Notes: generated by a model not told the origin, from the sequence alone. 64,000 nt of DNA from Vanrija pseudolonga (GCF_020906515.1 NC_085854.1:1860001-1924000); one strand, 5' to 3'; positions 1-12,258 are shown, counted from the stretch's first letter. A program made the numbers and translations.

Positions 1-85
1 GCTGCGACGAGTCGACGCGGGCAAACGGCGAGTGGGTGGCATCGGCTGCGGCGTCAGTCCGTGTCGGCGGGGTTGCCCGTGACAT
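1..85 (-). CDS. possible 5' end of a gene running off the left edge
   Basis: On the minus strand an ATG at 85-83 opens a frame that stays open to base 1 (about 28 codons, rich in Ala, Thr, Asp and Pro). Codon use is GC-rich like the neighbouring genes and the frame reads as a plausible disordered N-terminus. No domain can be recognised in so short a piece. The 0.9 kb to the right has no competing gene, which fits a promoter for a leftward gene plus the promoter of the ELMO gene. It could equally be a chance open frame. Confidence 0.3.
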   Translation of the reverse strand, partial: MSRATPPTRTDAAADATHSPFARVDSSQ

Positions 86-335
86 ACGAGATGGTGTGTG
101 GGCTGGGACCTGGGGCGCAAAGGAGGACTGAACTGCTGCAGAAGTGTTAGTGCGATGCTTGGCAGGTGCACGGGTGCCAGGCCATCTGGTTGTTTGGCCC
201 TGTGTTGGATGGGGGAGGAAGGTGGGGAGGTTGGGGGATACCTACGTCCGCCCTGCTGCTGGTGGCTCATGATGTCTGGTGTTCTTGCGTGGGGTGGGTG
301 GGATTGGGTATGCAGATGAAGTAGTTTGAGCCTGC

Positions 336-360
336 GCTGCTGCTGCTGCTGCTGCTGCTG
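336..360. repeat. CTG/CAG trinucleotide run
   Basis: About eight uninterrupted CTG units in non-coding sequence between the left-edge frame and the ELMO gene. Confidence 0.9.
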
Positions 361-578
361 TTTAATACAACTGCAACGCGTAAATGGAGTCAAGTGATGA
401 CCAAAAAGTGGAGGGTGAAGATGAGGATGAGGATGGGGTGTGTGTGGTCGAAGAGGCCAAGAGCCGACGACGCTCTAGGCGGTCTGGGCGGCGGCGGAGT
501 GACAAGTGGGTGTGGGTGGGGTGGGTGGAAGCGGCGGTGGTGCTACGGCCGCGTTGAATTGAAATGGGCAGTGGGGGC

Positions 579-641
579 TAATGTCCGCCTAATAAGAATT
601 ATACTCCCGTCCCCTATGTAATGTCCCCCTAATCTGAATTA
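579..641. repeat. 23-bp imperfect direct repeat, two copies
   Basis: Copies at 579-601 and 619-641 share the core TAATGTCC, then CCTAAT, then GAATTA, and match at 20 of 23 positions. They start 40 bp apart, about four helical turns, some 340-400 bp upstream of the ELMO start codon. AT-rich blocks are unusual here, so these may be a regulator's binding sites. Confidence 0.55.
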
Positions 642-980
642 GACCCAAACGACGCGTCTGTGACTTGTTGATTAGGTTCAGGTTTCTAAATGGGCAAGCT
701 GCGCGCCGCCTGCGCCGTGCGGTGCCCACACGACAACCGACCGCCGCCGCCTTCCCTGAGTTGAAACCCGCCTACCAACCCAGTGCGCGCACATGTGTTT
801 CGTGTGACATTAGGGGGAGGCGTATTCTGCGGGTAAGGTCCCATGTTCCCCGTCTGGCAGGCAGCAAGCAAGTGGGAGTGGGACTCGTCTGGCCCGCAAC
901 AACAATCCCTCTCCTTGACTCTTGACACTTCATCCACTCCACTTCTCAAAGAGCATAGCATCCTTCAAGACTTATCAGTC

Positions 981-3900
981 ATGGTGGACGCGGCGAGGCC
1001 CACTTCAGCAGATAGGAGCCCAAAGAGCCCAAAGCAAGGCGGCACCACACCATTCCAGTCTGGCAAGAATGAGAATGCCGTGCCCACAAACCTCATCACA
1101 TATAAGGGTGAGTGCGCGATACCATTGCGCCTTGGTGCATATGGGCGCGTGTGATTGATTGATCATGCCCCCCTCGCTTGGTGCATGACTGGCGCCGGCG
1201 CTCTGTTCGCAACCACGATCATGGTACAACAGGCTAACTCCATACAGGGAGGCGCATCCCTGCACGCATAGACCCAGATGCCGTGAGTTTCATGGCCCAT
1301 GCGCGCTCGACCGATGGAGATGGGCTGGCGGCGCGCGGGGCTTGCGTACTGCAACAAGTCTAGTGTCACGTCGCACGTCGGCACGCACCAGCACCAGCTT
1401 GCAGCTCGGTCGGAGACGCACAAACACATGCCACTGCCTTGGCTTGCCAACCGACTACATATCCGACACTAACACTCTCTCCAGAGCATCTTGCGTGTCG
1501 TCGAGATCATGGCTTCGAGCTTTGGTGCGCCAGAGCACCACATCACTCTCGCCCTTCGTGACGAGAGCGACAACCTCGTCACCCAGAGCAACATTGCTGC
1601 CAAGGTGCAGAGCAAGGAGACGCTCAAGTGAGTTCCGGTCGACATTGGGTAGGCCTAGGGGGCTGACGGCTAGGCTCGTTGCTGCTCCTGTGACCGAGGC
1701 TCTCGCCGTGGTCGCTTCCCTGCATGCGGCGAGAGGCAAGATGGAGGATGCCAAGGACACCGTTGTACTCCCCAACAACGCCGAGGTGCTTCCTGCCAAG
1801 CTCGCCCTCTTCAACCTCCAAAAGTTCATCAAGGAGGATGACTTTGCAGTCGAGTTCATGCTCAAAGGCGGCGTAAAAATCCTGGTCGACCTTATCGAGA
1901 AGGACGACCAGACGGGACTCACAGGAAACAGCTTGGCCGTGGGTTTCAGCTGCCTAGTTTGGCGCTAACCGTTACCAGTACGCTCTCCAAGGCATCCGCG
2001 GCATCATGGAATACGAGACGGGTTGGGCAGACTTCTCCGACAAGTTTATTGACCGCGTGATTTACGTCCTCGCGTCATCCAGTGCTCCGAATATTGTCCG
2101 ACCTGCGACCGTGATTGTTCGCAAGCTGGTCATCGCGTCGCCAAAAACACACGGTTCGCACAAGGGCAAGGCCAAGGCCCGCGAGTCCGACGCAGTCAAC
2201 GTGTATGGCTTTGACCGCATCTACACTCGTATCAACGAGGTCGACTACCAGGACGGACATGCGGGTCCCGCTGCGGAAAGAATCTTTAGGCCGATCGTCA
2301 AGCGTCTTGAGGGAACCCGGGATCTTGAAGTTGTCGCTCAAAGGTAAGCGATACCCGCAGCTAAGACATGGGCTGACAGATCAGTCTCGCGCTTATCAAT
2401 GCGTGCCTGCGGACAGCTCAACAAGAAGGCAGCAAGCGTTACTCTGATCTCATCAATGTGATCGAGACGCTGGGAACGCGTAAATATGTTGGGGTAGGTT
2501 CGAGACCTTTGGCTAGAGCGGACCTGACACCTGCAGCGCCTTATCCCAACGAGCTCCAACAACATTGTTGAGCCCCGCATTCTCGACTTCCAGACCCGCT
2601 ACGCAAACGTTCTTCGTTACCACTCATTACGACCGGTTCGTCCGCAGACCAACTCGACACATGAGCGATTCCTGAGTGACATCTGGATCGCTGGACGGTT
2701 GGATGTTGAAGACACTGGTGGCTTGGCATCGCCTCGTCCTAGTATGGCCGACTACCACTCGACAGGGCCTCGCACCTGGGAGGGCTGGCGACGAATGGGA
2801 CTGTCAATCGACTACGTGGAGGACACTGATCCTCTGGTGGAGACGGAGCTGTTCCGTTCCGTCGGCGAGCTGGGCCTTGAGTGCTTGGTGAGTGTGTGAG
2901 GATGGGCATGGCTGACTGGCAGCACTACTACGCCACACACGAGGACAACTTTCACAGCGTTGTGCTGGAACAGCTGGCACGTCCAGCTGAGCGCCGGTGT
3001 CCCCTTGGCAAGGCCAGCGCCGAGTGTGTCAAAGTGCTCTACGAGCACTACAAGATCTCGCAATCCGCTCAGCGTGGAGCTTCGCACTTCCAGCCTTTCA
3101 TGCTCAACTTCCCGCGCGTGCACTCGCTTGTTCTCAAGTTCTTCCTCCGCATGTGGCAGGACTCGGAGTCAAGACTGGACGACTTTGAGCGACTGAGCTA
3201 CCTTGTGCGCAGCCAAGTGCGCGTGTCATTGGCCGACGAGCACACCAAGAGTTGGATCAACCTTGAGCATGACTTCCTGGGCGCCGAGTATCGCAATATT
3301 CGCGATCGGCAGATGGAGATGATCGACAAGGAGGACGGCATTCTCGAGCGACCAGCCATGGCGGCGTTGCGCGAGAAGGCCAATCGCGAGGCGTACGATG
3401 TTTTGGCAGAGCAGAGGTGAGCTGAGCAGCCGATCCGAAGGAGCACACAGCTGAACGACGACAGGGTCATGTGCATGCAACAGGGAAGCTGGTTCAACGC
3501 TGCAAATGTGCTCACCCCTGGTATCGAGTCTACAACTCGAGCGACACTGGCGCGGCCCTTGCGGTTTGTGCGACTCTCTCCCAACCGGAGGTTGCTGGCA
3601 TGGGGAGAGTTCACCGAGCGCACTGCACACACCCCAACGTTTGAGAGCCTGAAGGAGAACAGTGAGTGCGGAGAACGTCGACAAAGTGAGCGTACTAACT
3701 CGAGCAGTCGACCTCGCCAATGTTACTTCAGTCAAGGTGCAGACCGGCTGCGCCGTGACTGCACGTTCACCGGATATTGTCTCTAAGCTCAGCTTCTCCC
3801 TCATGTCCGGCAACGAGGTCAGCCTGCTCGACGTCGACGCCGTGCACGCCGCTCAGTTTGCCGAGTGGACCGACGGTATCCGTGTTCTCAAGGCCGAGGC

Positions 3901-4060
3901 GGGCATGTCGACCAAGGAGTCGTCCAACTATGTTCACATCTTGACCGAGCTTGCGCTCAAGGTCCGCATGCTTGATATTTCTGGTGACGGGATCGAGATC
4001 CCTCAGAAGGTGTCGTTTGGTCCTGCGCCTCGCAGCACGGACTTTTGGTTTGCGAGCTAG
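981..4060 (+). CDS. ELMO/CED-12 domain protein
   Basis: Ten exons: 981-1107, 1248-1282, 1485-1627, 1674-1938, 1979-2343, 2385-2493, 2537-2887, 2923-3416, 3465-3661, 3708-4060, giving about 812 residues; every junction keeps frame with GT..AG. The N-terminal half reads as helical armadillo-like repeats (for example FNLQKFIKEDDF, VEFMLKGGVKILVDLI). The ELMO domain follows (from about FLSDIWIAG, with FHSVVLEQLA, MLNFPRVHSLVLKFF and LVRSQVRVSLAD). A PH-like domain ends the protein. In animals ELMO partners Dock-type exchange factors to activate Rac-class GTPases for actin remodelling; yeasts with Rac and Dock homologues are expected to use it similarly. That role is inferred; the family call rests on domain order and characteristic segments. 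Its stop lies 122 bp from the stop of the convergent APC15-like gene. Confidence 0.82.
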
Positions 4061-4182
4061 CCTCACATCTTTCTTTGATCTATCGTATAATGCATGTATT
4101 GTTACAAGGTGTTGTTACCCGGGGCATTGTCCATCCGTCGAGCGTGGGCACTGCCAATCCGTCCCATGCGTCCCCATCTGCG

Positions 4183-4885
4183 TTACTCCTCCTCCATTGT
4201 CTCCTCCTCGTGGTACCGGTCGTCCGACTCGGGCGTGTGGGTGCCGATACTGCGGTCCATATTACGCATGAGGCGCAGATCGTCGCTGTCGTACTCTGTG
4301 CTCTGGTCGTGGTCGGCATCGCGGTCCTCGAGGCTAGCATCGAGGTCTACCTCGCCGCCCTCTTGCTCGCCGAGCTCGGGACTAGGCGGGATGGGGGACG
4401 GCGGCTCGGCGTTGCGGTCCTCCTGCCTGTGGTCGTGGTCACTGGGTGTAGGAGACTGAGGCGTCAGCTTTTCCACGTACATCCGCCACCAAACGCACCG
4501 GGGCCGCCTCCATCTCCATCTGGGTCAGCCGCCGCCCGAAGGGCAACAGAAAACGGTGTCCGAACGCGTTGATCGCGTGCTTCTCGTCGTCCAGCGCGGC
4601 CTCTTCGTCCGACAGGTCGGCTGCGTCCTTGCCCAGCGCTACGCCCACAGGACGCTTCCCTCTAAGAGCGCGGCGCGCGGCGCGGCCCACAGCGGCCGAG
4701 GTATCGGCGGCGGAAGAGGAGGAGGAGGAGGGGGAGGAAGGAGAGGTCAAGGTCGAGGTTGACGGCGCCGATCTGCGCAGACTCGCGTGCACCCTTTCCC
4801 GCGCGCGTAGGGGGTACGGGTAGAACGCGTACAACGTGTCCCTGCGCGCCTGCGGTAGTGGGGGGTAGTTTGTGCTTCCTAGCAT
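4183..4885 (-). CDS. probable anaphase-promoting complex subunit APC15/Mnd2-like
   Basis: Two exons, 4499-4885 and 4183-4455, joined across a 43-nt intron (GTGCGT donor, GCTGAC branch, CTCAG acceptor); 218 residues. The frame is open further upstream but lacks another ATG, so the ATG at 4885 is chosen. The N-terminus (YPPLPQARRDTLYAFY) resembles the Pro-Leu-Pro plus aromatic start of fungal APC15 proteins. Near residue 120 the segment FLLPFGRRLTQMEME resembles their conserved W/L-x-P-x-G, Thr, Gln-Met-x-E motif. The C-terminal third is acidic, as in APC15. APC15 promotes mitotic checkpoint complex turnover on the APC/C. The identity is inferred from short motifs; otherwise an uncharacterised acidic protein. 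It is divergent from NPR3 across 200 bp. Confidence 0.5.
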
Positions 4886-5085
4886 GTGGTGTGGGCGATG
4901 TGGAGACGGATCGAGCGTTTGTTGTTGTCGTTGTCGTCCATCTGCACGGAAATTGGTCCCGCTCGTCGAGATGGTGGCCACCGATGGATGCGGACAACCA
5001 ACTCTATGACATCAGTCTCAGACGATATCTCGAACCACTTTAGTACTCCCATCTCACCTCTTCGTGCTCAGCACACGACACCAGC

Positions 5086-7948
5086 ATGGCCGACCACATC
5101 CTCGGCCTGCTCTTCGTCACGTCGTCGGCGAGCGAGCGGCACATCTTCCGGTATCCGCCCGACCCGACGTCGCCGCTCGACCGGCTCTCGCAGCCCATCT
5201 ACCCGCAGGCGACGTACACTGCGCGGGACACGACGGTCGACACAAAGTCGCAGCGGTCGCTGTTCCCCCGGCACCGGGGCGACGCGAGCCGGGGCAGCAT
5301 GAGCGCGTCTCGGCCGCACACGTTATGGTCGAGCGCGCACTCGCGCGGCTCGCGGCTGCGCGGCAGCAGTAACGGCAGCATCGGGCCCTCGGCGGGTGGC
5401 TCGATCCACTCCCACGTCACCGAGTACGGCTCAGAAGCAGTCCACTCGGGGGACAGCTCGAGCTCGGACGACAGCGAAGACGGGCTGTTTGCCCGGCGAA
5501 CCGCCGCGCCCCGCACACCGGCAACGTCGAACAGACGCTTCTCGAGCGAGACGGACGGATCGCGGCACGGCGGCGCAGGCAGCTTACTCAAGCCCATGAC
5601 AGAGATTCCCGTGCGGCGGGACTCGCACGGCGATAGCGAGGGCGCGCGCCCGAGCGTGCGGCGGAAGAGGACAAAGGACGACTTTATCGAGGCACAGTAC
5701 AACTATGCGCTGGGGTACCCGCTCGAGTTTTTGGCCGATCTGCTCACGCCGAACCGGACAGAGTGTAATCGCCGCTTCGAGGTCGGTATCGACGACCTCG
5801 TGTTCCTCGGGCATCCGGTCAGCGTCAACGCCGACGGGCAGTGGGGGTATCCTTCCGACGAGAGCCCGGACCGCAGCGGCGGCGACGACGAGGCGCGGCG
5901 CGTGTCGCGCGGCCGGAGGATGGAGCACGCCGACGGGTCGTTACGCCCCGTCGCGGAGCAGCCCGAGACGCCGGTGAAGCGTGCTGGTGCACTGGGGCTG
6001 CTCGGCGCGAATGGAGAGCCGGTGGAGACGCCAGCCATCGTGGCCGACCGCGGAAGGGCGACGACAATCGACCGCTTCCACCTCGTGCTTATCCTCGACA
6101 AGCCTGATCCGAAGCCTGAAACGGACACGGATGATTCGAATGATGTCTTCAACGAGGCGTACCGCGAGATTGCGTTCAAGTGGACTGCGGCCGCGTTCGC
6201 GCTCCAGGTGAAGGATAATTGGGTGGGGCGGGAGACTAGAAAGATTGCGAATCTCCGCGAGAAGGCGATTCTGGATGGTGCGTACAGTCGGAGGGATGGG
6301 GCTGACGCCAGGTATCCCTGTTATGGAGTGTCTCCGCGAGGTTATTGAAGTGTCGGATCTTGGAAGGTCGCTGCACGAGCTGTTTAGCGCGCTGCATAGG
6401 ATCAAGCACAAGCCGCTCAACTCGCTCTTCTCGCACCTGTCGACGACGCTGACAGTGACTGTCGGCACGATACCCGTCACGATTGTTGTGCCCCCGCGGT
6501 CGACGGATACAGACGCTGTGCGCGCCGCGCAGGAGGACGACGAGGATTCGGCGTCGAGCGACTCGGACTCGGACGACGGGTTTGCGGGTCTCGTGATCGG
6601 CCCCGATGGCTCGCTGATCGCCAAGCAGCCCGAGCTGCGTGTCGAGCCATGGCAGACGCTGCTCATTCTCGACCAGGACGACGCGGACAGCCGCGACGTC
6701 GTACCCCGCCGCGGGTCGAAATCACAGCTCGCAGAGGACGAGCTCATCAACGCGCTCCTGTCGGCGTGCGACGTGTCCAAGCCGCTCCATGAGATTGCGC
6801 ACTCGCTGAGGTTTGACCTCGACGGGATTGTGATTCCCCTCGCGCGTGAACTTGTGCAAAACAAGCGCGCGATCCTCATCGACGTGATTAACATCCGGTT
6901 ACGGACGATCCTGATGCCGACGAGCGTCAAGGACCATGAGTGGGTTTGTGGGGAGACAACAAGTGCTGACGACGACAGGCGCACCCTCACGCAGCACAGC
7001 GTGCGTTGGTCGGTGGCATTCCCGACCCTTGGCCCCTTGATCCCCTTCATCGCCATGCTGTCGTCAACGCCGGTGCCTTTCCGCGACATGCTGCCGCCAG
7101 AAGCACAGGCAGACGTCTCCAAACGCGAGGTGTATATCCAGGCAATCACCTGGCTGCTCCGCAACGACCTGGTGCTGCAGTCGCACGTTCGCGCGCGGGT
7201 GGTCGCTTCGCCAGTGGTCAAGGAGGCAGCGTGGAGACGGCTGTGGCACCGCCGGCGCAAGCGCTGGCTGCGGGAGAAGGTGCGCACGGTCAGTATGACC
7301 TCCAACACATCAAACTGGAGCAACACGTCGTCGGGAGTTCTGCCCGGCGCGTCGCCCGTGAGCGACAAGAACGGGCCAGGAAGCGACAACTTCGCGGCAA
7401 GGGTCCCCCGCCCGGCAGGCAGCATCGATCGGACGTACGAGCGCGCGCTCGAGTTTACGCGCACGCTCTCGCTCGACCCGTCGTACCTCGACTCTGACAG
7501 CGATCTCGAGTTTGACTCGGACGTCGATGCCGACGGGGACGGCGGCGACGGCGACCGGAATGAGTGCGCCGAGGGGCAGACGGTGCAGTTCAGTCTCAAG
7601 GAGAATGAGCCGTCGCGCGTGCCCAAGTTCCACGAGTCGTTCATCTTCAACCCTGCGCGCGCGCAGAAGGACGAGGCGAGATGGCTGCGTGTCATTCGGC
7701 GCACGACGACGGACGCGGTGCTGCAGTCAAGATTTGATCTGTAAGTGGGTGTAGCGAGCATAGCTGACCCTCCCCAGCTGCGTGCAGTACCTCGACGGCG
7801 TGGCGACGTTCGAGGAGGTCATGTACCGCACCGGGCTGAGCCGGCGCGAGGTGGACAGAATCGCCTATGTGTACCGGGATCATGTGAGTGGGCTTGTTGC
7901 TATGCACTACTAACCGCCACACAGCTGGTGCTGTCGATCCACCCATAG
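5086..7948 (+). CDS. NPR3: nitrogen permease regulator 3, GATOR1/SEACIT subunit
   Basis: Five exons: 5086-6277, 6312-6939, 6979-7740, 7778-7883 and 7925-7948, 903 residues. The N-terminus (ILGLLFVTSSASERHIFRYPP) is the NPR3 longin-type signature. After a long disordered insert come the core strands (FHLVLILDKP) and the helical part (LGRSLHELFSALHRI, KPLHEIAHSLRFDLDGIV). The C-terminus carries the winged-helix segment (YLDGVATFEEVMYRTG). NPR3 with NPR2 and IML1 forms the GTPase-activating complex that restrains TORC1 at the vacuole when amino acids are short. Oddities: intron 1 is only 34 nt, and the last coding exon is 24 nt. Acidic Ser/Asp patches in the middle exon are probable loop insertions. 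Start chosen because the ATG immediately precedes the conserved N-terminal strand. Confidence 0.9.
6278..6311 (+). other. 34-nt intron in NPR3
   Basis: GTGCGT donor at 6278, GCTGAC branch-like element ending six bases before the CAG acceptor, total 34 nt. Reading through breaks the frame within about 24 codons; removing it rejoins two conserved NPR3 segments in frame. Confidence 0.75.
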
Positions 7949-8579
7949 GAGAGAGACCGAGCGAGTCAATATTGTACCACACTGCCCGATGCATTTCCAA
8001 CGACGCGACCGGCGATAGTCGCGCGTATCGTATCTCCTCTGACGCCATAGCGGGGGTCCGCTGAGTCGAGTGAGAGTGCAGCGCGGGGTGGTCCAAGCGT
8101 ATGCAAGCGGTCGGCCAAGCCAGTCCAAGCGGGCACACATGCGTGCAGAGGATAAAAGCTGGTGCGGTGGGTGCGACAAGCAAGCTGACAACTGCACAAC
8201 TCACCCCCCTTGGTTGCTTGCCGTCGCGTATAAACTCGACATCTGACCTCTTTCCAGGCACCCCGCCGAGTCGTTCGGAAAAGCCCGAAAAACATTGCGA
8301 CGGTTTGCATTCCCGCTTGCCGCTGGTGGAGATTATTTACTCGAAAAGACGGAGGGAGCCTCAAGCGAGGGCAAGCGAGATCCAAGTACATCTGCTGCTC
8401 CACGGCCGGGTCTTGCATCGATCTCGACGAGACACACACTCTCTCGAGCGCATCGCATCGCATCGAGAGCGGCACTGCATTTGCAGTGACACAAGGCGAA
8501 GTACAGCAAGCACGAGCGAGTACTTGAGTGCTCGAGCCAATCCATCCACCAACCAACAACCCATCACACGACCCCCGCA
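7949..8579. other. intergenic region upstream of the purine-cytosine permease
   Basis: No gene seen. TATA-like elements lie at 8151-8158 (GATAAAAG) and 8229-8235 (TATAAAC), followed by a 5' region rich in GAGA/CTCT and in AC. It probably holds the 3' end of NPR3 mRNA and the promoter and leader of the permease. Confidence 0.5.
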
Positions 8580-10594
8580 ATGTCCGACGCAGACAGCGAG
8601 AAGGGCCGCGTGCCGCACCCCGAGGAAGACCTCAGCCGCAAGGTCTACCCGGCGGGCTTTGTCGGCACAGCGTACCGCACGATGGACTTTCTCGTCGAGC
8701 ACGGCGTCGAGGAGCGCGGCATCCAGCCGCGGCCCGAGGATGTGGGTGGTGTCGGGGAGGGGGTTGACGAGCGGCGCTGACACCGACTACAGGACCGCGA
8801 GAAGCTCACGACGTGGTCTTATATCCAGCAGTATGTCTTCTGGTCGGCGCTCAACACGAACATTTTGTCGGTGAGTGGCCGGGGGGTGGGGCCGGGAGCG
8901 AGCGGAGAGAGGCCGAGGCGAGCTCACACGCGCCAGTTCTCCGAGGGCATGCTCGGCCCGTCCCTCTTCGGGCTCGACTTCAAGACGACCGTCCTCGTCG
9001 TCGTGCTGTTCAACATCGTCATGTGTGCCCCGCCTGCGTGGCTCGCGACCAACGGCCCGCGCACGGGCATGCGCCAGATGGTGCAGGCGCGCTACGGGAT
9101 GGGCTTTGTGCCCGCCATGGTCATCTCGTTGGCCAACTGCATGACCCTGCTCGGGTACTTGAGCCTGACGACGATTCTCGGCGGGCAGTGCCTTTCGCTC
9201 GCGAGCGACTCGAGCATGAGCTGGACGGTTGGCATTGTGGTGGTTGCCTTGATTGGTGTCTTCGTGAGTGGACAGTTGTGTGACGACGAAGAGGAGAGCC
9301 CAACCTAACACCGCCAGCTCTCGTTCATCGGCCTCCGCGCCCTCCACTACCTCTCCCTCACGTCCCTCCCCGTCGTGTTCCTCCTCTACGTCGTCCTCCT
9401 CGGCGTCACCGGCTCCAAGCTCCACCTCGTCAACAGCGAGGTCGCCAAGGCCGCGACAAAGGTCACGGCGTCGGGCGTGCTCGGGTTCGGCGCGAGCCAG
9501 GTCGGCTTCTCGGTGTCGTATGCTGGTATTGCGAGCGACTTTGTGAGTACGAGCGGAGCGAAGCGACGCGCGGGGTTGTGAGCTGGCCAGCTGCCCCGGT
9601 TGGAGCTCGCCACGCCGCCCCCATACGGTCGTAGCCACACCTGCTGACCCCCTGTTCCCCCCAGACAACCCTCCTCCCACCCAAGACCCCCCGCCTGCCC
9701 CTCTTCCTCGCCGTCTACGCTGGCCTCTTCTTCCCCATTGTCCTCATCCAGCTCTTCGGCGCGGCCCTCATGCTCGTCGCGTACAACATTCCCCGCTGGG
9801 AGGCTGCCGCCGGCGTCGCGGCCCCCAACCTCCTGTTCACCGTCACGGGCGAGAGCCACGCCGCGCGCTTCGTCATGGTCCTCTTCTCGCTCAGTGTGGT
9901 CGCCAACGTCGCGCCCACCATCTACTCGTGCGGCCTCAGCGGCCAGGTCGTGCTCCCCTTCCTCACCCGCGTGCCGCGCTACTTCCTCGCCATTCTCGTG
10001 ATCGCTATCGTGCTCCCCGTGGCCATCATCGGCTCGACCCACTTCGTCGACGTGCTCTCCAACTTCCTCGCAGTTCTCGGCTACTGGACAGCCCTGTACC
10101 TCCCTCCGGCTATCCTCGAGCCGCTCCTCTTCCGCAACCCCGTCAACACGACGACGTTCCCAGTTGAGATTTGGAACAAAATCGGCAAGCTTCCGATTGG
10201 CCTCGCCTTCATTGCCAGCTCGTGTGCCGTGAGTTGTTGTATTCCGACGTTTCAGCGTTCAGCGTGACTGACGGGTATAGGGAATCCCCCTTGCGGCTGC
10301 TGGAATGTCGCAGACGTGGTGGAATGGCTGGATTGCGCGCAAGATTCCGGGCGGAGAGTGAGTTGCATCAGAGTTTAGCGCGGCACAGGCGGCAGAGTCT
10401 CCGGAACACGAGCCCCTGTTGTGAAGACGGGCGGCTCGTGACTCGGCGCGGTTGTGTTGTGTTTGTCGCGCGGTTGCGGTTGTGCTGACAACATCTCCTC
10501 TAGTGGCGACCTCGGCTTTGAGCTGACCTTTGCCGTCGTGACCCTCGTGTTTGTTCCCCTCCGATACCTCGAGCGCAAGTACACTGGCAGGTAA
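8580..10594 (+). CDS. FCY2: purine-cytosine permease (NCS1 family)
   Basis: Seven exons: 8580-8741, 8793-8870, 8937-9263, 9318-9542, 9665-10228, 10281-10357 and 10504-10594; 507 residues. A hydrophilic N-terminus precedes the hallmark TWSYIQQYVFWSALNTN and the loop FSEGMLGPSLFGLD typical of Fcy2-type transporters. About twelve hydrophobic segments follow, and the protein ends in a short basic tail. Family members are plasma-membrane proton symporters for cytosine, adenine, guanine and hypoxanthine. Most introns are phase 0 and sit between membrane segments. The upstream 630 bp is its likely promoter. Substrate range within the family cannot be read from sequence alone. Confidence 0.88.
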
Positions 10595-12258
10595 TTGATA
10601 CAGGCGTTTATAATGCACTATGGATCTTGAGTGATCAGGGTAGAGCAGCGCGCTGGAACAGGCGCCTGTTTGGTTGTTGCAATGTCGGTGACTACAATAG
10701 CCCCTTGCGCGGCTGGTTGTGCCAACCCTCTTTGGAGAGTTGACATGCCGCGGCTGTAGTTGAAACTTGAGCCTCGTGGTGGTGCCTAAGTGACCCGGCA
10801 CATACTTGGCTGGCCGTACCCCCCTTTCCTGTCTACTCTGACGGCAGCGAGACTGACTGCCCCCCCCTCTCTCCCTGAAGAATCTGGCTTTCTATCTCCC
10901 ACGCCTCATAGCCGCCCGCTGCTTTACCCCGTGCCGTGCCTCCTCCTGCCTCTCTCCGCAGGCAGTTGTATGCAGCTCTCCTCAATTTCAAACTCATTCT
11001 CTCCCGTCTTTGCTCGTCGTCAGCAGCCAAGCTGTCGCCATCGGGGGCACCAAGTGCCTCGTTGCGGCGCAGGCGCAGGGTGTGCACTGGCGGGCGCCGG
11101 GGCACGCCGCTCGCTCCCTCTCGGCGTAGTGCAGTAGGTCTGCGTCGCTCGTCGTGGAGCAAACGCAAAGATAGAGTTGGTTGTGCTGCCAGTTAAGCCA
11201 TCCCCACTGTGTGCCCATTGACTCCTCCCTGGGCAATCTCTAATCCAGGCCCAGTTGTCGCTCAGGTTGCGTCCTGGCGGGTATGGCGCTAGTGGATTTT
11301 CTGGGACACTTGAACGCAAATCCACGCAGAGCAAGGTGGGCGGCGATCTGGCAAGTCTGCACTAGCTGCTCTCTGTCGCCATGGCGATTCTTTCCGACGT
11401 CAGAGACAGAAGAAAAAAAAAAACACACAAAAGTTGTGGAGCGCAGCGGGCAGCTCACTCGTGCATGGCTGCCCACGTTTCTGACGGCGCTGGTGCCGCT
11501 GTTGCTTGCCAGAATGCGGGGAGAGTGGTTGTTTTGAATGGGGCTTAAGGGTCAGCCCACGACGCGCGCGGGGGGCTCGGCGCACGCCCGGCCCAGCGGC
11601 CTGTCCAGCTCAGCTGATAGACTGCCGAGGCGCCGAGCCTTGACTCTCCTGCGCCGGCTGCGTGCCTGAGCCGCATGTCGCTGCGTCTTGTTCTCACGAT
11701 CCATCCGCTGCCGCCGCCGCAGTGTTGTGCTCCGTTACGACTACTCCGCTGCGATGCACGCACGCACACGGAATGGTGCTCGGTTTGCGGTACCGAGGCA
11801 TGCTGCAGACCAACAATGACCTGGCAATGTTTGATCGCGTGTATGTCATGTGCGGCGTCCGGCGCGGGGAGTTTGCTGTTGGCCTGCCTGCTGTGCTGCT
11901 GCTGCCTCTTGACCGACCGAGGTTGATGCTCCCCGATGTGTGTAGCTGCAGTCAGCTGCTCGTCGCAGGCTGATAACGCCAGTGTAAATGCCACCCTTAA
12001 AGTGAACCCTTAAGGATAAGTAACTCGTTCTCCCACACTGCCCACGGCGCACCGACGACACTGTACCCCCCCCCCCCCACTCTGGCCTTTCCGACGGCCC
12101 GCTGCACCTCGGCCGGCCATCTACAACTGCACGCTCACTGCTGCTGCTACTGCTGCTCTCACCTCTCCTTCCAACATTTGCAGCAATACAACTCGCCCCC
12201 CTATCTCCAACTTCCCACACTCGTTCTCAACACCCCCTTGCTCTCCCCTCACCTCCCA
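10595..12258. other. 1.66-kb intergenic region before DGAT2
   Basis: The longest gene-free stretch. It holds an 11-A run (11413-11423), a 13-C run (12066-12078), and a pyrimidine-rich leader with CTG/CTA triplets just before the DGAT2 start. Open frames are short and lack neighbour-like codon use. No tRNA-like or repeat element recognised. It is probably an extended promoter for DGAT2. Confidence 0.55.

Larger units (their letters stand above)
86..980. other. intergenic region with CTG run and a 23-bp direct repeat
   Basis: No convincing gene. It contains eight or so CTG triplets at 336-360, a G-rich stretch (400-560), and an imperfect direct repeat at 579-601 and 619-641. Short frames here lack the codon bias of the neighbours. 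It probably holds the upstream region of the ELMO gene and perhaps of a leftward gene. Confidence 0.6.

Noticed and set aside
4886-4981. N-terminal extension of the APC15-like frame
   Set aside because: The frame is open but contains no ATG, and the conserved start fits the ATG at 4885.
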